DNA of 64,000 bases. Origin: Mesorhizobium huakuii (GTDB lineage: Bacteria; Pseudomonadota; Alphaproteobacteria; Rhizobiales; Rhizobiaceae). The notes beneath the pieces are model-generated. The model was given only the letters and a program-made list of their open reading frames with translations, did no database searches and was not told the DNA's origin. Location of the stretch: assembly GCF_030160235.1 (NCBI RefSeq), contig NZ_BSNY01000030.1, positions 1 through 64,000 of the forward strand. Reading direction: 5' to 3'. Below, one piece after another: positions 23,292 through 31,149 of this stretch; the stretch's first letter is position 1; every line of letters starts with the position of its first letter. The translations under genes were made by a program, and so were the position numbers.

Positions 23292-25864
23292 GAGAGCCCG
23301 ACAATATCGACCTTACCATCCCTGACTTCGCTCTCGTCGTGCTGATCGGCTCGACCGGATCAGGCAAGTCGACCTTCGCCGCCAGGCACTTCCTGCCGAC
23401 CGAAATCATCTCCTCGGATCGCTGCCGCGCACTCGTCTGCGACAACGAGACTGATCAGGACGTCTCTGCCGACGCTTTCGATCTAGTGCGCGAGATCGCC
23501 GGCAAACGGCTCAAGCATCGCAAGCTGGCGGTCATCGACGCCACCAATGTGCGGGCCGCGGACCGCAAGGCCTGGGTTGAACTGGCGCGAAAGTGGCACG
23601 CTTTGCCGGTTGCTCTGGTTATCGATCCGGGCGTCGATGTCTGCGTCGCGCGCAACGCGTTGCGGCCCGACCGGCCATTCGGCGCTGGCGTGGTCCAGCG
23701 CATGACAACCGAAATCCGCAAGGGCCTCGGCGGCCTGCAACGCGAAGGTTTCCGTCAGGTCTGGAAGCTTACTAGCGAGGCCGGTATCGACGCGGCCAAG
23801 GTCTCGCGCCAGCCATTGTGGACCGACAAGCGCGGCGACCATGGTCCGTTCGACATCATAGGCGACATCCACGGCTGCGCCGATGAACTTCAGGCCCTGC
23901 TTGGGCAACTCGGTTACAGCGTCGCCTGGTCCGAGGTTCATGGCGAACGAACCGTCACTGTGACGCCGCCGGAAGGCCGCAAGATCGTCTTTGTCGGCGA
24001 CCTCGTCGATCGCGGTCCCAATGTGCCCGACGCCTTGCGCATCGCCATGAGCATGGTCGCGGCCGGAACCGCCTACTGTGTCCAGGGCAATCACGAACGC
24101 AAACTCAGCCGCTGGCTGGAGGGCCGCAAGGTTACGATCGCCCACGGACTGCAACAGACCATCGACCAGTTGGACGCTCAGGATCGTGGCCTGCGAGAGG
24201 CTTTGCCGGCCTTCCTCGACAGCCTGCGCAGCCACGTCTGGCTGGACGAGGGACGCCTCGCCGTCGCCCATGCCGGTCTCAAGGAAGACATGATCGGCCG
24301 CGGCTCCGGCGCAGTGCGTGAGTTCGCCCTCTATGGCGAAACCACGGGCGAAATCGACGAATTTGGCCTCCCCGTCCGAGCCGACTGGGCGGCGGCCTAT
24401 CGCGGCAAGACGAGCGTAGTCTATGGACACACGCCAGTGCTGTCGGCCGAATGGGTCAACAACACCCTCTGTATCGACACCGGGTGCGTGTTCGGCGGCA
24501 AACTGACGGCATTGCGTTGGCCGGAACGCGAGCTGGTCGACGTCCCGGCAATCCAGATCTGGTCCGAACCAGTGCGTCCGCTCGGCGGATCCGGCCTCGG
24601 CAAATCGGCACAGGCCGATGCCGACGGCGTGCTCGACTATCAAGATGTATCCGGGCGCCGCTGGATCGAGACCGAACTAAGGGGCCGGGTCGTCGTGGCC
24701 GAGGAGAACGCGTCGGCGGCACTTGAGGTGATAAGCCGCTTTGCGCTGTCGCCACAGTGGCTGGTATATTTGCCGCCCACGATGTCGCCATCCGAGACCT
24801 GCAGCCAAGGCGGCTGGCTGGAGCGTCCCGAGGAAGCCTTCGCCCATTTCCGCGAGCGTGGCGTCACCCAAATCCTGTGCGAGGAGAAGCACATGGGTTC
24901 GCGGGCAGTCATCGCGTTGTGCAGAAACGCGCAGACCGCGCGCGGCCGGTTCGGGGTCCCGGGCGACGAGACCGGCGCGATCTGGACCCGGACCGGGCGC
25001 TCCTTTTTCAACGACACCGGCATGACGGAGGCTTTGCTTGCCCGCCTGCGCGCCAGCGTTGACGCTGCGGGTCTGTGGAAGGAATTGAACAGCGACTGGC
25101 TGCTGCTGGATGCTGAGATCATGCCATGGTCGGCTAAGGCAAGCAGCCTTATCGAAAGCCAATACGCCCCCGTGGCGACGTCTGCAGCCGCTGGCCTCCA
25201 GGCCAGCCGCGAAGCACTTGCCCTTGCGATGGCACGCGGCGTCGATGCGGCCGCGCTTGACGCGCGCCTTGAGGACCGGGCCGCACGTGCGGCCAGATAC
25301 GCCACCGCCTGGGCGCCTTACGTGTGGCCGGTCTCGGGAATAGAGGACCTGAAGGTCGCGCCGTTCCACCTGCTCGCCAGCGAGGGACGTGTCTGGTACG
25401 ACCATGATCACGTTTGGCACATGACGCTTGCAGAGCGTTTGGCTGCCGGCGACGGGGTGGTAACGCGAACACAATGGCGGGTGGTTGATCTGGCCGACGC
25501 CAGCGCTTGTGCGGAGGCTGTCGCCTGGTGGGAGACGCTGACCGGCTTGGGCGGCGAAGGCATGGTGGTGAAGCCGCGCGACTTCGTCAGCCGGAACAAG
25601 AAGGGGCTCATCCAGCCGGCGCTGAAGGTGCGTGGCCGGGAGTATCTGCGCATCATCTACGGCCCCGAATACGACGCGCCGGACAATCTCGTGCGCCTTC
25701 GGGAACGAGGCTTAAGCGGCAAGCGTAGCCTGGCACTCAGGGAGTTCGCCCTCGGTCACGAGGCGCTTAAGCGGTTTGTCGACAGGCAGCCGCTGCGGCG
25801 TGTTCACGAGTGTGTCTTCGGCGTCCTGGCGCTGGAGAGCGAGCCGATCGATCCAAGGCTGTAG
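23288..25864 (+). CDS. pnkp: Pnkp: polynucleotide kinase, 2',3'-phosphatase and RNA ligase
   Basis: 858 residues, the full three-domain size. The kinase has P-loop GSTGSGKST (21-29) and RPDRPFGAGVVQRM as the lid. The phosphatase is calcineurin-like: IGDIHGC (Asp193, His195), VFVGDLVDRGPN, VQGNHERK and VYGHTP. The ligase is an adenylyltransferase whose motif I is EEKHMGSRAVI, with nucleophile Lys534, followed by later motifs LLLDAEIMPW and GEGMVVKPRD. It heals broken RNA ends (5' phosphorylation, 2',3'-cyclic phosphate removal) and seals them. Ligase activity in known systems needs Hen1, encoded immediately upstream in a 4-bp overlap. RNAs cut by ribotoxins are the presumed substrates. Confidence 0.94.
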   Translation: MREPDNIDLTIPDFALVVLIGSTGSGKSTFAARHFLPTEIISSDRCRALVCDNETDQDVSADAFDLVREIAGKRLKHRKLAVIDATNVRAADRKAWVELARKWHALPVALVIDPGVDVCVARNALRPDRPFGAGVVQRMTTEIRKGLGGLQREGFRQVWKLTSEAGIDAAKVSRQPLWTDKRGDHGPFDIIGDIHGCADELQALLGQLGYSVAWSEVHGERTVTVTPPEGRKIVFVGDLVDRGPNVPDALRIAMSMVAAGTAYCVQGNHERKLSRWLEGRKVTIAHGLQQTIDQLDAQDRGLREALPAFLDSLRSHVWLDEGRLAVAHAGLKEDMIGRGSGAVREFALYGETTGEIDEFGLPVRADWAAAYRGKTSVVYGHTPVLSAEWVNNTLCIDTGCVFGGKLTALRWPERELVDVPAIQIWSEPVRPLGGSGLGKSAQADADGVLDYQDVSGRRWIETELRGRVVVAEENASAALEVISRFALSPQWLVYLPPTMSPSETCSQGGWLERPEEAFAHFRERGVTQILCEEKHMGSRAVIALCRNAQTARGRFGVPGDETGAIWTRTGRSFFNDTGMTEALLARLRASVDAAGLWKELNSDWLLLDAEIMPWSAKASSLIESQYAPVATSAAAGLQASREALALAMARGVDAAALDARLEDRAARAARYATAWAPYVWPVSGIEDLKVAPFHLLASEGRVWYDHDHVWHMTLAERLAAGDGVVTRTQWRVVDLADASACAEAVAWWETLTGLGGEGMVVKPRDFVSRNKKGLIQPALKVRGREYLRIIYGPEYDAPDNLVRLRERGLSGKRSLALREFALGHEALKRFVDRQPLRRVHECVFGVLALESEPIDPRL

Positions 25865-25870
25865 TCTAGG

Positions 25871-26170
25871 CTAGCCGATGAAATGCCTAAGCAGGCCCGC
25901 CGAAGCGATGCCGATCAGCACGGTCGGCAGCATGGAAAGCCGCGTCGCCGCGATAAAAGTAATGGCCAGCGCCAGAAGATCGGCCGGATTGCGCGACACG
26001 AAGGCCGGCGCGATGACCGAGATCAGCACGCAACCGGGCGCAGCCTCCATCACCGCCGTGGCTCGCGCGCTGAGCACGCGGTTGCGCAGCACGGCGTAGC
26101 CGCCGATCCGCGTGAGATAGGTGACGCCGGCCATCAGCACGATGGTGAAAAGGGTTGTCCTGTCGATCAT
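25871..26170 (-). CDS. azlD: AzlD-family branched-chain amino-acid exporter subunit
   Basis: 99 residues with three to four hydrophobic segments. The start MIDRTTLFTIVLMAGVTYLTR and the motif EAAPGCVLISVIAPAF are typical of AzlD. AzlD is the small partner of AzlC in the LIV-E-type export of branched-chain amino acids at the inner membrane. It overlaps the azlC stop by 4 bp (ATGA). Because azlC is frameshifted in this sequence, azlD may lack a functional partner here. Its own frame is intact, and a divergent Lrp-type regulator is encoded on the far side of azlC. Confidence 0.9.
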   Translation of the reverse strand: MIDRTTLFTIVLMAGVTYLTRIGGYAVLRNRVLSARATAVMEAAPGCVLISVIAPAFVSRNPADLLALAITFIAATRLSMLPTVLIGIASAGLLRHFIG

Positions 26171-26900
26171 GCGTCACCTGCCATCAGCCAGGCGGCAAGC
26201 AGCCCCGACACCGCTCCCGCCGCGACATACCAGGCGCCGGGAATGAAGAGATAGACAAGGGCCGCGACGATCAGGCTGACCAGCCAGGGCCGCGCCGCCT
26301 TCACGCCCTTCCACATGCCGCGCATCAGCACCAGGAAGACGGCCGGAAAGGCCATGTCGAAACCATAGGTCTCGACATGGCCGAGCATCGGCCCGAGCAA
26401 GGCGCCGAGCGTGGTGAAGAAAACCAGGTCAGGTACATGGCCAGCGCCGCGCCCATATAATAGCGCGGGCTGAAGGCCGGCCCGATGCCCGCCGCGGCGC
26501 GCTGTTTGGCGTCGGCCAGGCCCAGCGCCCAGCTTTCGTCGCACAGGAAGAAAAGTGCTGGAAACACTTTGCGCCGCGGCAGATCGCGCAGGAACGGCGC
26601 AAGTGCTGCTCCCATCAGCAGATGCCGGCTGTTGACCAGGAAGGTGATGGCGACGATGAGCAGGATATGCGGCGGCGACGTCCACAACTGGATCGCCGCG
26701 AATTCCGAGCCACCGGCGAAATTCAGCCCCGTCATCATGGACAGTTCGACCGTGCTCAACCCTTTCTGGGTCGCCTGGGCGCCAAGGACCAGCGCATAGG
26801 GGATGGTGCCGAGCAGCACCGGCGCGCAGGACGCTACGCCCCGGCGGAACTCGGATCCCGAGCTGTCGCTCGCCGTTTCGACTGTCTGTGAAATGCTCAT
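26167..26900 (-). pseudogene. azlC: AzlC-family exporter subunit broken by a one-base frameshift
   Basis: From ATG 26900 the frame encodes MSISQTVETASDS and a normal AzlC N-terminus (PVLLGTIPYALVLGAQATQ, GGSEFAAIQLWTSPPHILL, FFLCDESWALGLAD) as far as GAALAMYLTW near 26428. The family sequence then continues in another frame, FFTTLGALLGPMLGHVETYG, through to the TGA at 26167. Total length is 734 nt, one short of 735 (244 codons plus stop). Loss of one T in a TTTT run at about 26419-26422 explains it. Real mutation and sequencing error cannot be told apart here. If repaired it would export branched-chain amino acids with AzlD. Confidence 0.85.
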
Positions 26901-27069
26901 GCTCTGCCGTCGGCCGGCCTCGCGGTCGCCGCTTCCTGCGTTTGAACTCTCGTGATACCGGCGGCAAACATACCCTCGCTTCTCCGCAATTTGGTTGCGA
27001 AGATTGTTGCAATTCATCCATTTCTGGCATTGAATGTCACAGATATCGGATAGAATGGAATCCAGAGCC

Positions 27070-27528
27070 ATGAAGCTCGATGACATCGACAAGCGCATCC
27101 TGCGGGCGCTGCAACGCAACGGCCGCATGGCCAACAACGATCTGGCCAACGAGGTCGGCCTGTCTCCCTCGCCTTGCCTGCGACGCGTGAAGCTTCTGGA
27201 GGAGGCCGGCGTCATCGACCGCTATGTCGCCGTGCTCAACCCGGCCAGCATCGACAAAGGCCTCACCTTCTTCACCCGCATCTGGCTGAAGACACAGGAC
27301 GAGGACACGATCCAGCACTTCGCCACCGAAGTGGCCAAGCTTCCGCAGGTCATGGAATGCTACCTGATGCTCGGCGACTGCGATGCCCTGGTGCGCGTGG
27401 TGGCGGCCGACGTCAACGACTATCGCCGCTTCCAGTCGGAGCATCTGAGCCGCATCAAGGGCGTCCAGAACGTCAAGACCGATGTGCCGAGCTGGACGAT
27501 CAAGTACACCTCGGAACTGCCGATCTGA
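27070..27528 (+). CDS. Lrp/AsnC-family transcriptional regulator
   Basis: 152 residues from ATG 27070 (27055 would add five). The HTH (LDDIDKRILRALQRNGRMANN, LANEVGLSPSPCLRRVKLLEE) is followed by a RAM ligand-binding domain with VMECYLMLGDCDALVRVVAAD and YRRFQSEHLSRIKGV. It is divergent from azlCD, the typical arrangement in which an Lrp protein senses branched-chain amino acids and controls export. The 169-bp gap includes AT-rich sequence (TTTCTGGCATTGAATGTCAC) that may hold the operator. The target and ligand are inferred from context. Confidence 0.92.
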   Translation: MKLDDIDKRILRALQRNGRMANNDLANEVGLSPSPCLRRVKLLEEAGVIDRYVAVLNPASIDKGLTFFTRIWLKTQDEDTIQHFATEVAKLPQVMECYLMLGDCDALVRVVAADVNDYRRFQSEHLSRIKGVQNVKTDVPSWTIKYTSELPI

Positions 27529-27917
27529 CGCCTGTCACGCAGGCTGGCGTCAGGCTTTCCACTTTCAGGGCGAACCATTCTCGCGCGAGATGTTCGGCTG
27601 GGTGACGGCGACCGGACCAATCAATGGAGAGGCCCCGACAAATCACAGGATAAGGAGCGGCGTGCTGAAAGCTTGAAGACCAGGATCATGAAACGGATGT
27701 CTTGGCATATCCGGCCGCCTTGAAGAGGGATCACCCCATCGAATACCGTAGTAAGTCAACCGATGCCACACCCATCGTGACCCGCACCCACGCGGGAAAA
27801 GGGGGGGCCAGTCCAGACTGGATAAAAAATGCAACCGGATTGTAGGATCGGTTTCGGTGCCATCGTCCTTCGGACGCAAGCAGCGCTGAGCGCTGCCCTC
27901 TGGCATGGGAGATTTGC
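27529..27917. other. Intergenic region upstream of the MFS gene
   Basis: 389 bp without a recognisable gene. It holds a 12-bp perfect palindrome TCTCGCGCGAGA at 27579-27590 and probably the MFS promoter. No terminator was seen after the lrp gene. Confidence 0.45.
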
Positions 27918-29120
27918 ATGAACCTTTCCTATCGTTGGGTCATCGTCGCCGCTGGTGCGCTGATGTCCTGTGTCGCCATCGGAACGATGTTTTCGCTGGC
28001 GATCTTCCTTGAACCGATGGCGCTCGACACGCAGTGGTCGCGCGCCGGCATTTCGAGCGCCATGACGCTCAACTTCCTGGTGATGGGCCTCGGCGGCTTC
28101 GCCTGGGGCGCACTGTCCGACCGCTTCGGTGCCCGCATCGTGGTGGCGATCGGGGCCGTGCTGCTCGGCCTGGCACTGGTGGTGGCGAGCCGCGCCGGCT
28201 CGCTGCTGACCTTCCAGATCAGCTATGGCGTGCTCGTCGGGCTTGCCGCCAGCGCCTTCTTCGCGCCGATGATCGCGCTTACCACGGCCTGGTTCGACAC
28301 CAACCGCAGCCTTGCGGTTTCGCTGGTCTCGGCCGGCATGGGCGTCGCCCCGATGACGATCTCGCCCTTCGCCCGCTGGCTGATTTCGGCTTATGAATGG
28401 CGCGCCGCCATGTTCGACATCGGCATCATGGCCTGGGTGCTGCTGTTGCCGGCGGTGCTCCTGGTGCGCCAGCCGCCAAAGCCCGCCGTGGCGGGCGGGG
28501 CTTCGGCGCCGGTCGCCGAGGGTGACGGCATGGGCGTGGCCCAGGCCTTGCGTTCGCCGCAGTTCATCGTGCTCGGGCTGACCTTTTTCGCCTGTTGTGC
28601 GGCCCATTCCGGGCCGATCTTCCATATGGTCAGCTATGCCATGCTGTGCGGCGTCGCCCCCATGGCGGCGGTCACGATCTACAGCGTCGAGGGTCTCGCC
28701 GGCCTGGGCGGCAGGCTTCTCTACGGCGTCCTGGCCGACCGGCTCGGCGTCAAGCCGGTGCTGATCGCGGGCCTGGCGATCCAGGCGGTCGTCATTGCCG
28801 CCTACCTCTCGGTCAGCCAGCTTGACCAGTTCTACGTGCTGGCCGTCATCTTCGGCGCCACCTATGGCGGCGTCATGCCACTCTACGCGGTGCTGGCGCG
28901 CGAGTATTTCGGCCAGCGCATCCTGGGCGCCGTGTTCGGCGCCGCCACGATGATGTCCAGCCTCGGCATGGCCTTGGGACCGCTTGCCGGCGGCATGGTG
29001 TTCGACGCCTATGCCAGCTACCACTGGCTGTTCATCGGCTCGGCCCTTGTCGGCCTGGGGGCGGTGGGCATAGCGATCGCCTTCCCACCCCTGCCGCGAA
29101 GGGAGTTGCAGGCGGCCTAA
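27918..29120 (+). CDS. MFS transporter, monocarboxylate or oxalate/formate-like group
   Basis: 400 residues with twelve predicted membrane helices. The MFS loop 2-3 signature appears as GALSDRFGARIVVAIG, with its repeat LYGVLADRLGVKPVLI between helices 8 and 9. SLAIFLEPMALDTQWSRAGIS and AFFAPMIALTTAWFDTNRSLAVSLVSAGMG are typical of the MCT-like group of bacterial MFS transporters. It should move an organic acid or a similar solute across the inner membrane, with the substrate undetermined. It is monocistronic. The convergent flavoprotein gene ends 53 bp away, with a hairpin between. Confidence 0.87.
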   Translation: MNLSYRWVIVAAGALMSCVAIGTMFSLAIFLEPMALDTQWSRAGISSAMTLNFLVMGLGGFAWGALSDRFGARIVVAIGAVLLGLALVVASRAGSLLTFQISYGVLVGLAASAFFAPMIALTTAWFDTNRSLAVSLVSAGMGVAPMTISPFARWLISAYEWRAAMFDIGIMAWVLLLPAVLLVRQPPKPAVAGGASAPVAEGDGMGVAQALRSPQFIVLGLTFFACCAAHSGPIFHMVSYAMLCGVAPMAAVTIYSVEGLAGLGGRLLYGVLADRLGVKPVLIAGLAIQAVVIAAYLSVSQLDQFYVLAVIFGATYGGVMPLYAVLAREYFGQRILGAVFGAATMMSSLGMALGPLAGGMVFDAYASYHWLFIGSALVGLGAVGIAIAFPPLPRRELQAA

Positions 29121-29131
29121 AGCGGATGGAC

Positions 29132-29159
29132 GGGCGCTGGCGATAACCCATCGGCGCCC
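29132..29159. terminator. Hairpin between convergent MFS and flavoprotein genes
   Basis: GGGCGC (29132-29137) pairs with GCGCCC (29154-29159) around a loop that itself contains GCGAT/CATCG complementarity. A weak CCTTTG follows on the plus strand. It may terminate both convergent transcripts. Confidence 0.45.
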
Positions 29160-29173
29160 GCCTTTGTCGAAGG

Positions 29174-30307
29174 TCAATGCCCGAACCAGCGGGCTTTGCG
29201 GCTGGAGCCGAAATTCACCTTGTCGACCCGCAAAGCCTCCGACGGTTCATAGAAAGCACCGGTGGGTTTTGGACCAGAGAAGAAATCCACATCCACCCTG
29301 GCGATCCGGTTGGCGCCGAATTCGATGTAGCAGGATCCCGCGCCCGGATTCCTTGCCGTCGGTTCCTCATGGCGGAGCCTGGCGATCAGGTTCGCCGCAA
29401 CGGTGCGTGCTGCGCCCTCGGCAAATACGCCCGCCTTCGGCGCGCCCGTATTGGCCAGATCCCCCAGCGCATAGACGCCGGGAAAGCGGGTTTCGAGTGT
29501 GCGCGGATCGATTGTGACCCAACCGCCCTCGGTGATGCCGGCCTCGACGACGACATCGGGCGCGCGGTTCCGGGGCACGCCCAGGAACAGATCGCAGGGC
29601 AGTTCGCCGCCATTGTCGAGCGTCACAACCTTGCGGCCCTCGTCCACGGAAACCACGCGGGTGCTGGGGATGAAGGTGATGCCGCGCTCGGCGAAGGCGG
29701 CCAGAAGCGCCTTCGACGTTTCGGGAGAAGGCGGCACCGGGCTCGACATTGAGTTCACATAGGTGATCTGGCAGTCGCCCCGGACGCCCCTCTCGGTCAA
29801 GTAGTCATGCAGCATCAAGGCGCATTCGCTGGGCGCGGGCGGGCATTTGTAAGGCGCGCCGCAGACGCCGATCACGGCATGCCCGTGGGTGAAGCCGGGC
29901 AGCACCTTGGCCATGTGCGCGGCACCCGCAACCGAGTAGAATTCGTTGCGGCCGAGCGTGATGCCGGGTGTAGCCGAGACGTCATAGTCGGCGCCGAGAG
30001 CGATCACCAATATGTCCGCCTCGTGCACACCTTTATCCGTCGTCACGCGCCGCCGTTCCGGGTCGATGGCGGTGACCGTCTCGCGCTTCATCATAACGCC
30101 GGCCTTGGCATAGTCGGCGTAGGGCAGCCGCACGGCCGCTTCGGTTGCGCGGCCGAACATCAGGTCAAGCTTGGCAAAGCCGAACACGAAGGAATCCGAC
30201 TTGTCGATCAGGGTGACAGCAATGCTGTCACCCAAAGCTTCCGACAAGGACGTGCTGAGCTCGAGCCCGCCGAAGCCGGCCCCAAGGATAAGGATACGGG
30301 GTTTCAT
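29174..30307 (-). CDS. FAD/NAD-dependent oxidoreductase, sulfide:quinone reductase or FCSD-like
   Basis: 377 residues. The N-terminal dinucleotide fold is RILILGAGFGGLELSTSL, a second GAD-type segment is DILVIALGADYD, and the FAD motif VYALGDLANTGAPKAG lies near 290. CGAPYKCPPAPSEC at about 151-164 places a cysteine as in sulfide:quinone oxidoreductase-like proteins, and another cysteine precedes it. The C-terminal CYIEFGANRIARVDVDFFSGPKPTG matches the FCSD-flavin-binding-like subgroup. It could oxidise sulfide or a persulfide. The assignment is to the family, not to a verified substrate. It lies 37 bp downstream of the peroxiredoxin gene and is probably co-transcribed. Confidence 0.85.
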   Translation of the reverse strand: MKPRILILGAGFGGLELSTSLSEALGDSIAVTLIDKSDSFVFGFAKLDLMFGRATEAAVRLPYADYAKAGVMMKRETVTAIDPERRRVTTDKGVHEADILVIALGADYDVSATPGITLGRNEFYSVAGAAHMAKVLPGFTHGHAVIGVCGAPYKCPPAPSECALMLHDYLTERGVRGDCQITYVNSMSSPVPPSPETSKALLAAFAERGITFIPSTRVVSVDEGRKVVTLDNGGELPCDLFLGVPRNRAPDVVVEAGITEGGWVTIDPRTLETRFPGVYALGDLANTGAPKAGVFAEGAARTVAANLIARLRHEEPTARNPGAGSCYIEFGANRIARVDVDFFSGPKPTGAFYEPSEALRVDKVNFGSSRKARWFGH

Positions 30308-30344
30308 GCTGTCACCTCCTGTTGCCGGGTGCCTGGAAGAAGGC

Positions 30345-31013
30345 TCACGCGTTGCTGTGCGGCTGCGGCACGATGCGGATATAGGGCTTGGGCTGCTTCC
30401 AGCCGTCGGGGTAGAGCACCTTGGCTTCGTCGTTCGAAACCGAACCCGCGATGATCACGTCGTCGCCCTGCCGCCAGTTCACCGGCGTGGCGACGCGATG
30501 CTTGGCGGTCAGTTGCATGGAGTCCACCACACGCAGGATCTCGTCGAAGTTCCGGCCGGTGGTCATCGGATAGGCGATCATCAGCTTGATCTTCTTGTCG
30601 GGCCCGATGACATAGACATGGCGCACCGTCTGGTTGTCAGCCGCCGTACGCCCCTCGGCGCTGTCGCCGGCAGTGGCGGGCAGCATATCGTAGAGCTTGG
30701 CAATGGCCAGCATCGGGTCGCCGATCATCGGAAAGTTCGGCGCGTGCCCCTGGGTCTCGGCAATGTCATCGGCCCATCCGGCATGACGCTCGACCGGATC
30801 GACGGAAAGCCCGATGATCTTGACGTTACGCTTGTCGAACTCGGGCTTCAGCTTGGCCATGTAGCCGAGTTCAGTGGTGCAGACAGGGGTAAAATCCTTG
30901 GGATGGGAAAACAGGATGCCCCATGAATTGCCCAGCCAGTCGTGGAAGCTGATTGGGCCTTGAGTGGTTTCGGCGGTGAAGTCGGGTGCCATGTCGGCGA
31001 TGCGAAGAGACAT
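30345..31013 (-). CDS. 1-Cys peroxiredoxin (Prx6 type)
   Basis: 222 residues. SHPKDFTPVCTTELG carries the peroxidatic Cys45, with Thr42 and later Arg as active-site partners. The C-terminal extension (KHRVATPVNWRQGDDVIIAGSV, then YIRIVPQPH) is that of Prx6-type enzymes, and no resolving cysteine is seen in the usual place. It reduces hydrogen peroxide and organic hydroperoxides in the cytoplasm. The start follows AGGAGGATC. It forms an operon with a sulfide:quinone-reductase-like flavoprotein and diverges from a SARP-type regulator with a cysteine cluster, suggesting redox control. Confidence 0.92.
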   Translation of the reverse strand: MSLRIADMAPDFTAETTQGPISFHDWLGNSWGILFSHPKDFTPVCTTELGYMAKLKPEFDKRNVKIIGLSVDPVERHAGWADDIAETQGHAPNFPMIGDPMLAIAKLYDMLPATAGDSAEGRTAADNQTVRHVYVIGPDKKIKLMIAYPMTTGRNFDEILRVVDSMQLTAKHRVATPVNWRQGDDVIIAGSVSNDEAKVLYPDGWKQPKPYIRIVPQPHSNA

Positions 31014-31071
31014 TTGATCCTCCTGCGGGAGATGGTTGGAATTGACTACGGGTGCAGACTAGGCAACCTAT

Positions 31072-31089
31072 GTTCCGCCAGCGTTCCCC
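31072..31089. promoter_or_regulatory. Direct heptamer repeat resembling a SARP box
   Basis: GTTCCGC (31072-31078) and GTTCCCC (31083-31089) are direct repeats with an 11-bp period, the spacing used by SARP-type activators (heptamers separated by 4 bp). They lie midway between the peroxiredoxin start and the SARP-like gene. The match is by layout only. Confidence 0.4.
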
Positions 31090-31149
31090 GCCCCACAGAC
31101 GCTTGCGACGGCCGTTTTTTGGCGGCAACGGCGGATCGCTTGCTGAAGG

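Noticed and set aside
27756-29177. 473-codon minus-strand open frame opposite the MFS gene
   Set aside because: Antisense shadow rich in His, Arg and Gly, without domains or start signals. The plus-strand protein is a full MFS transporter.
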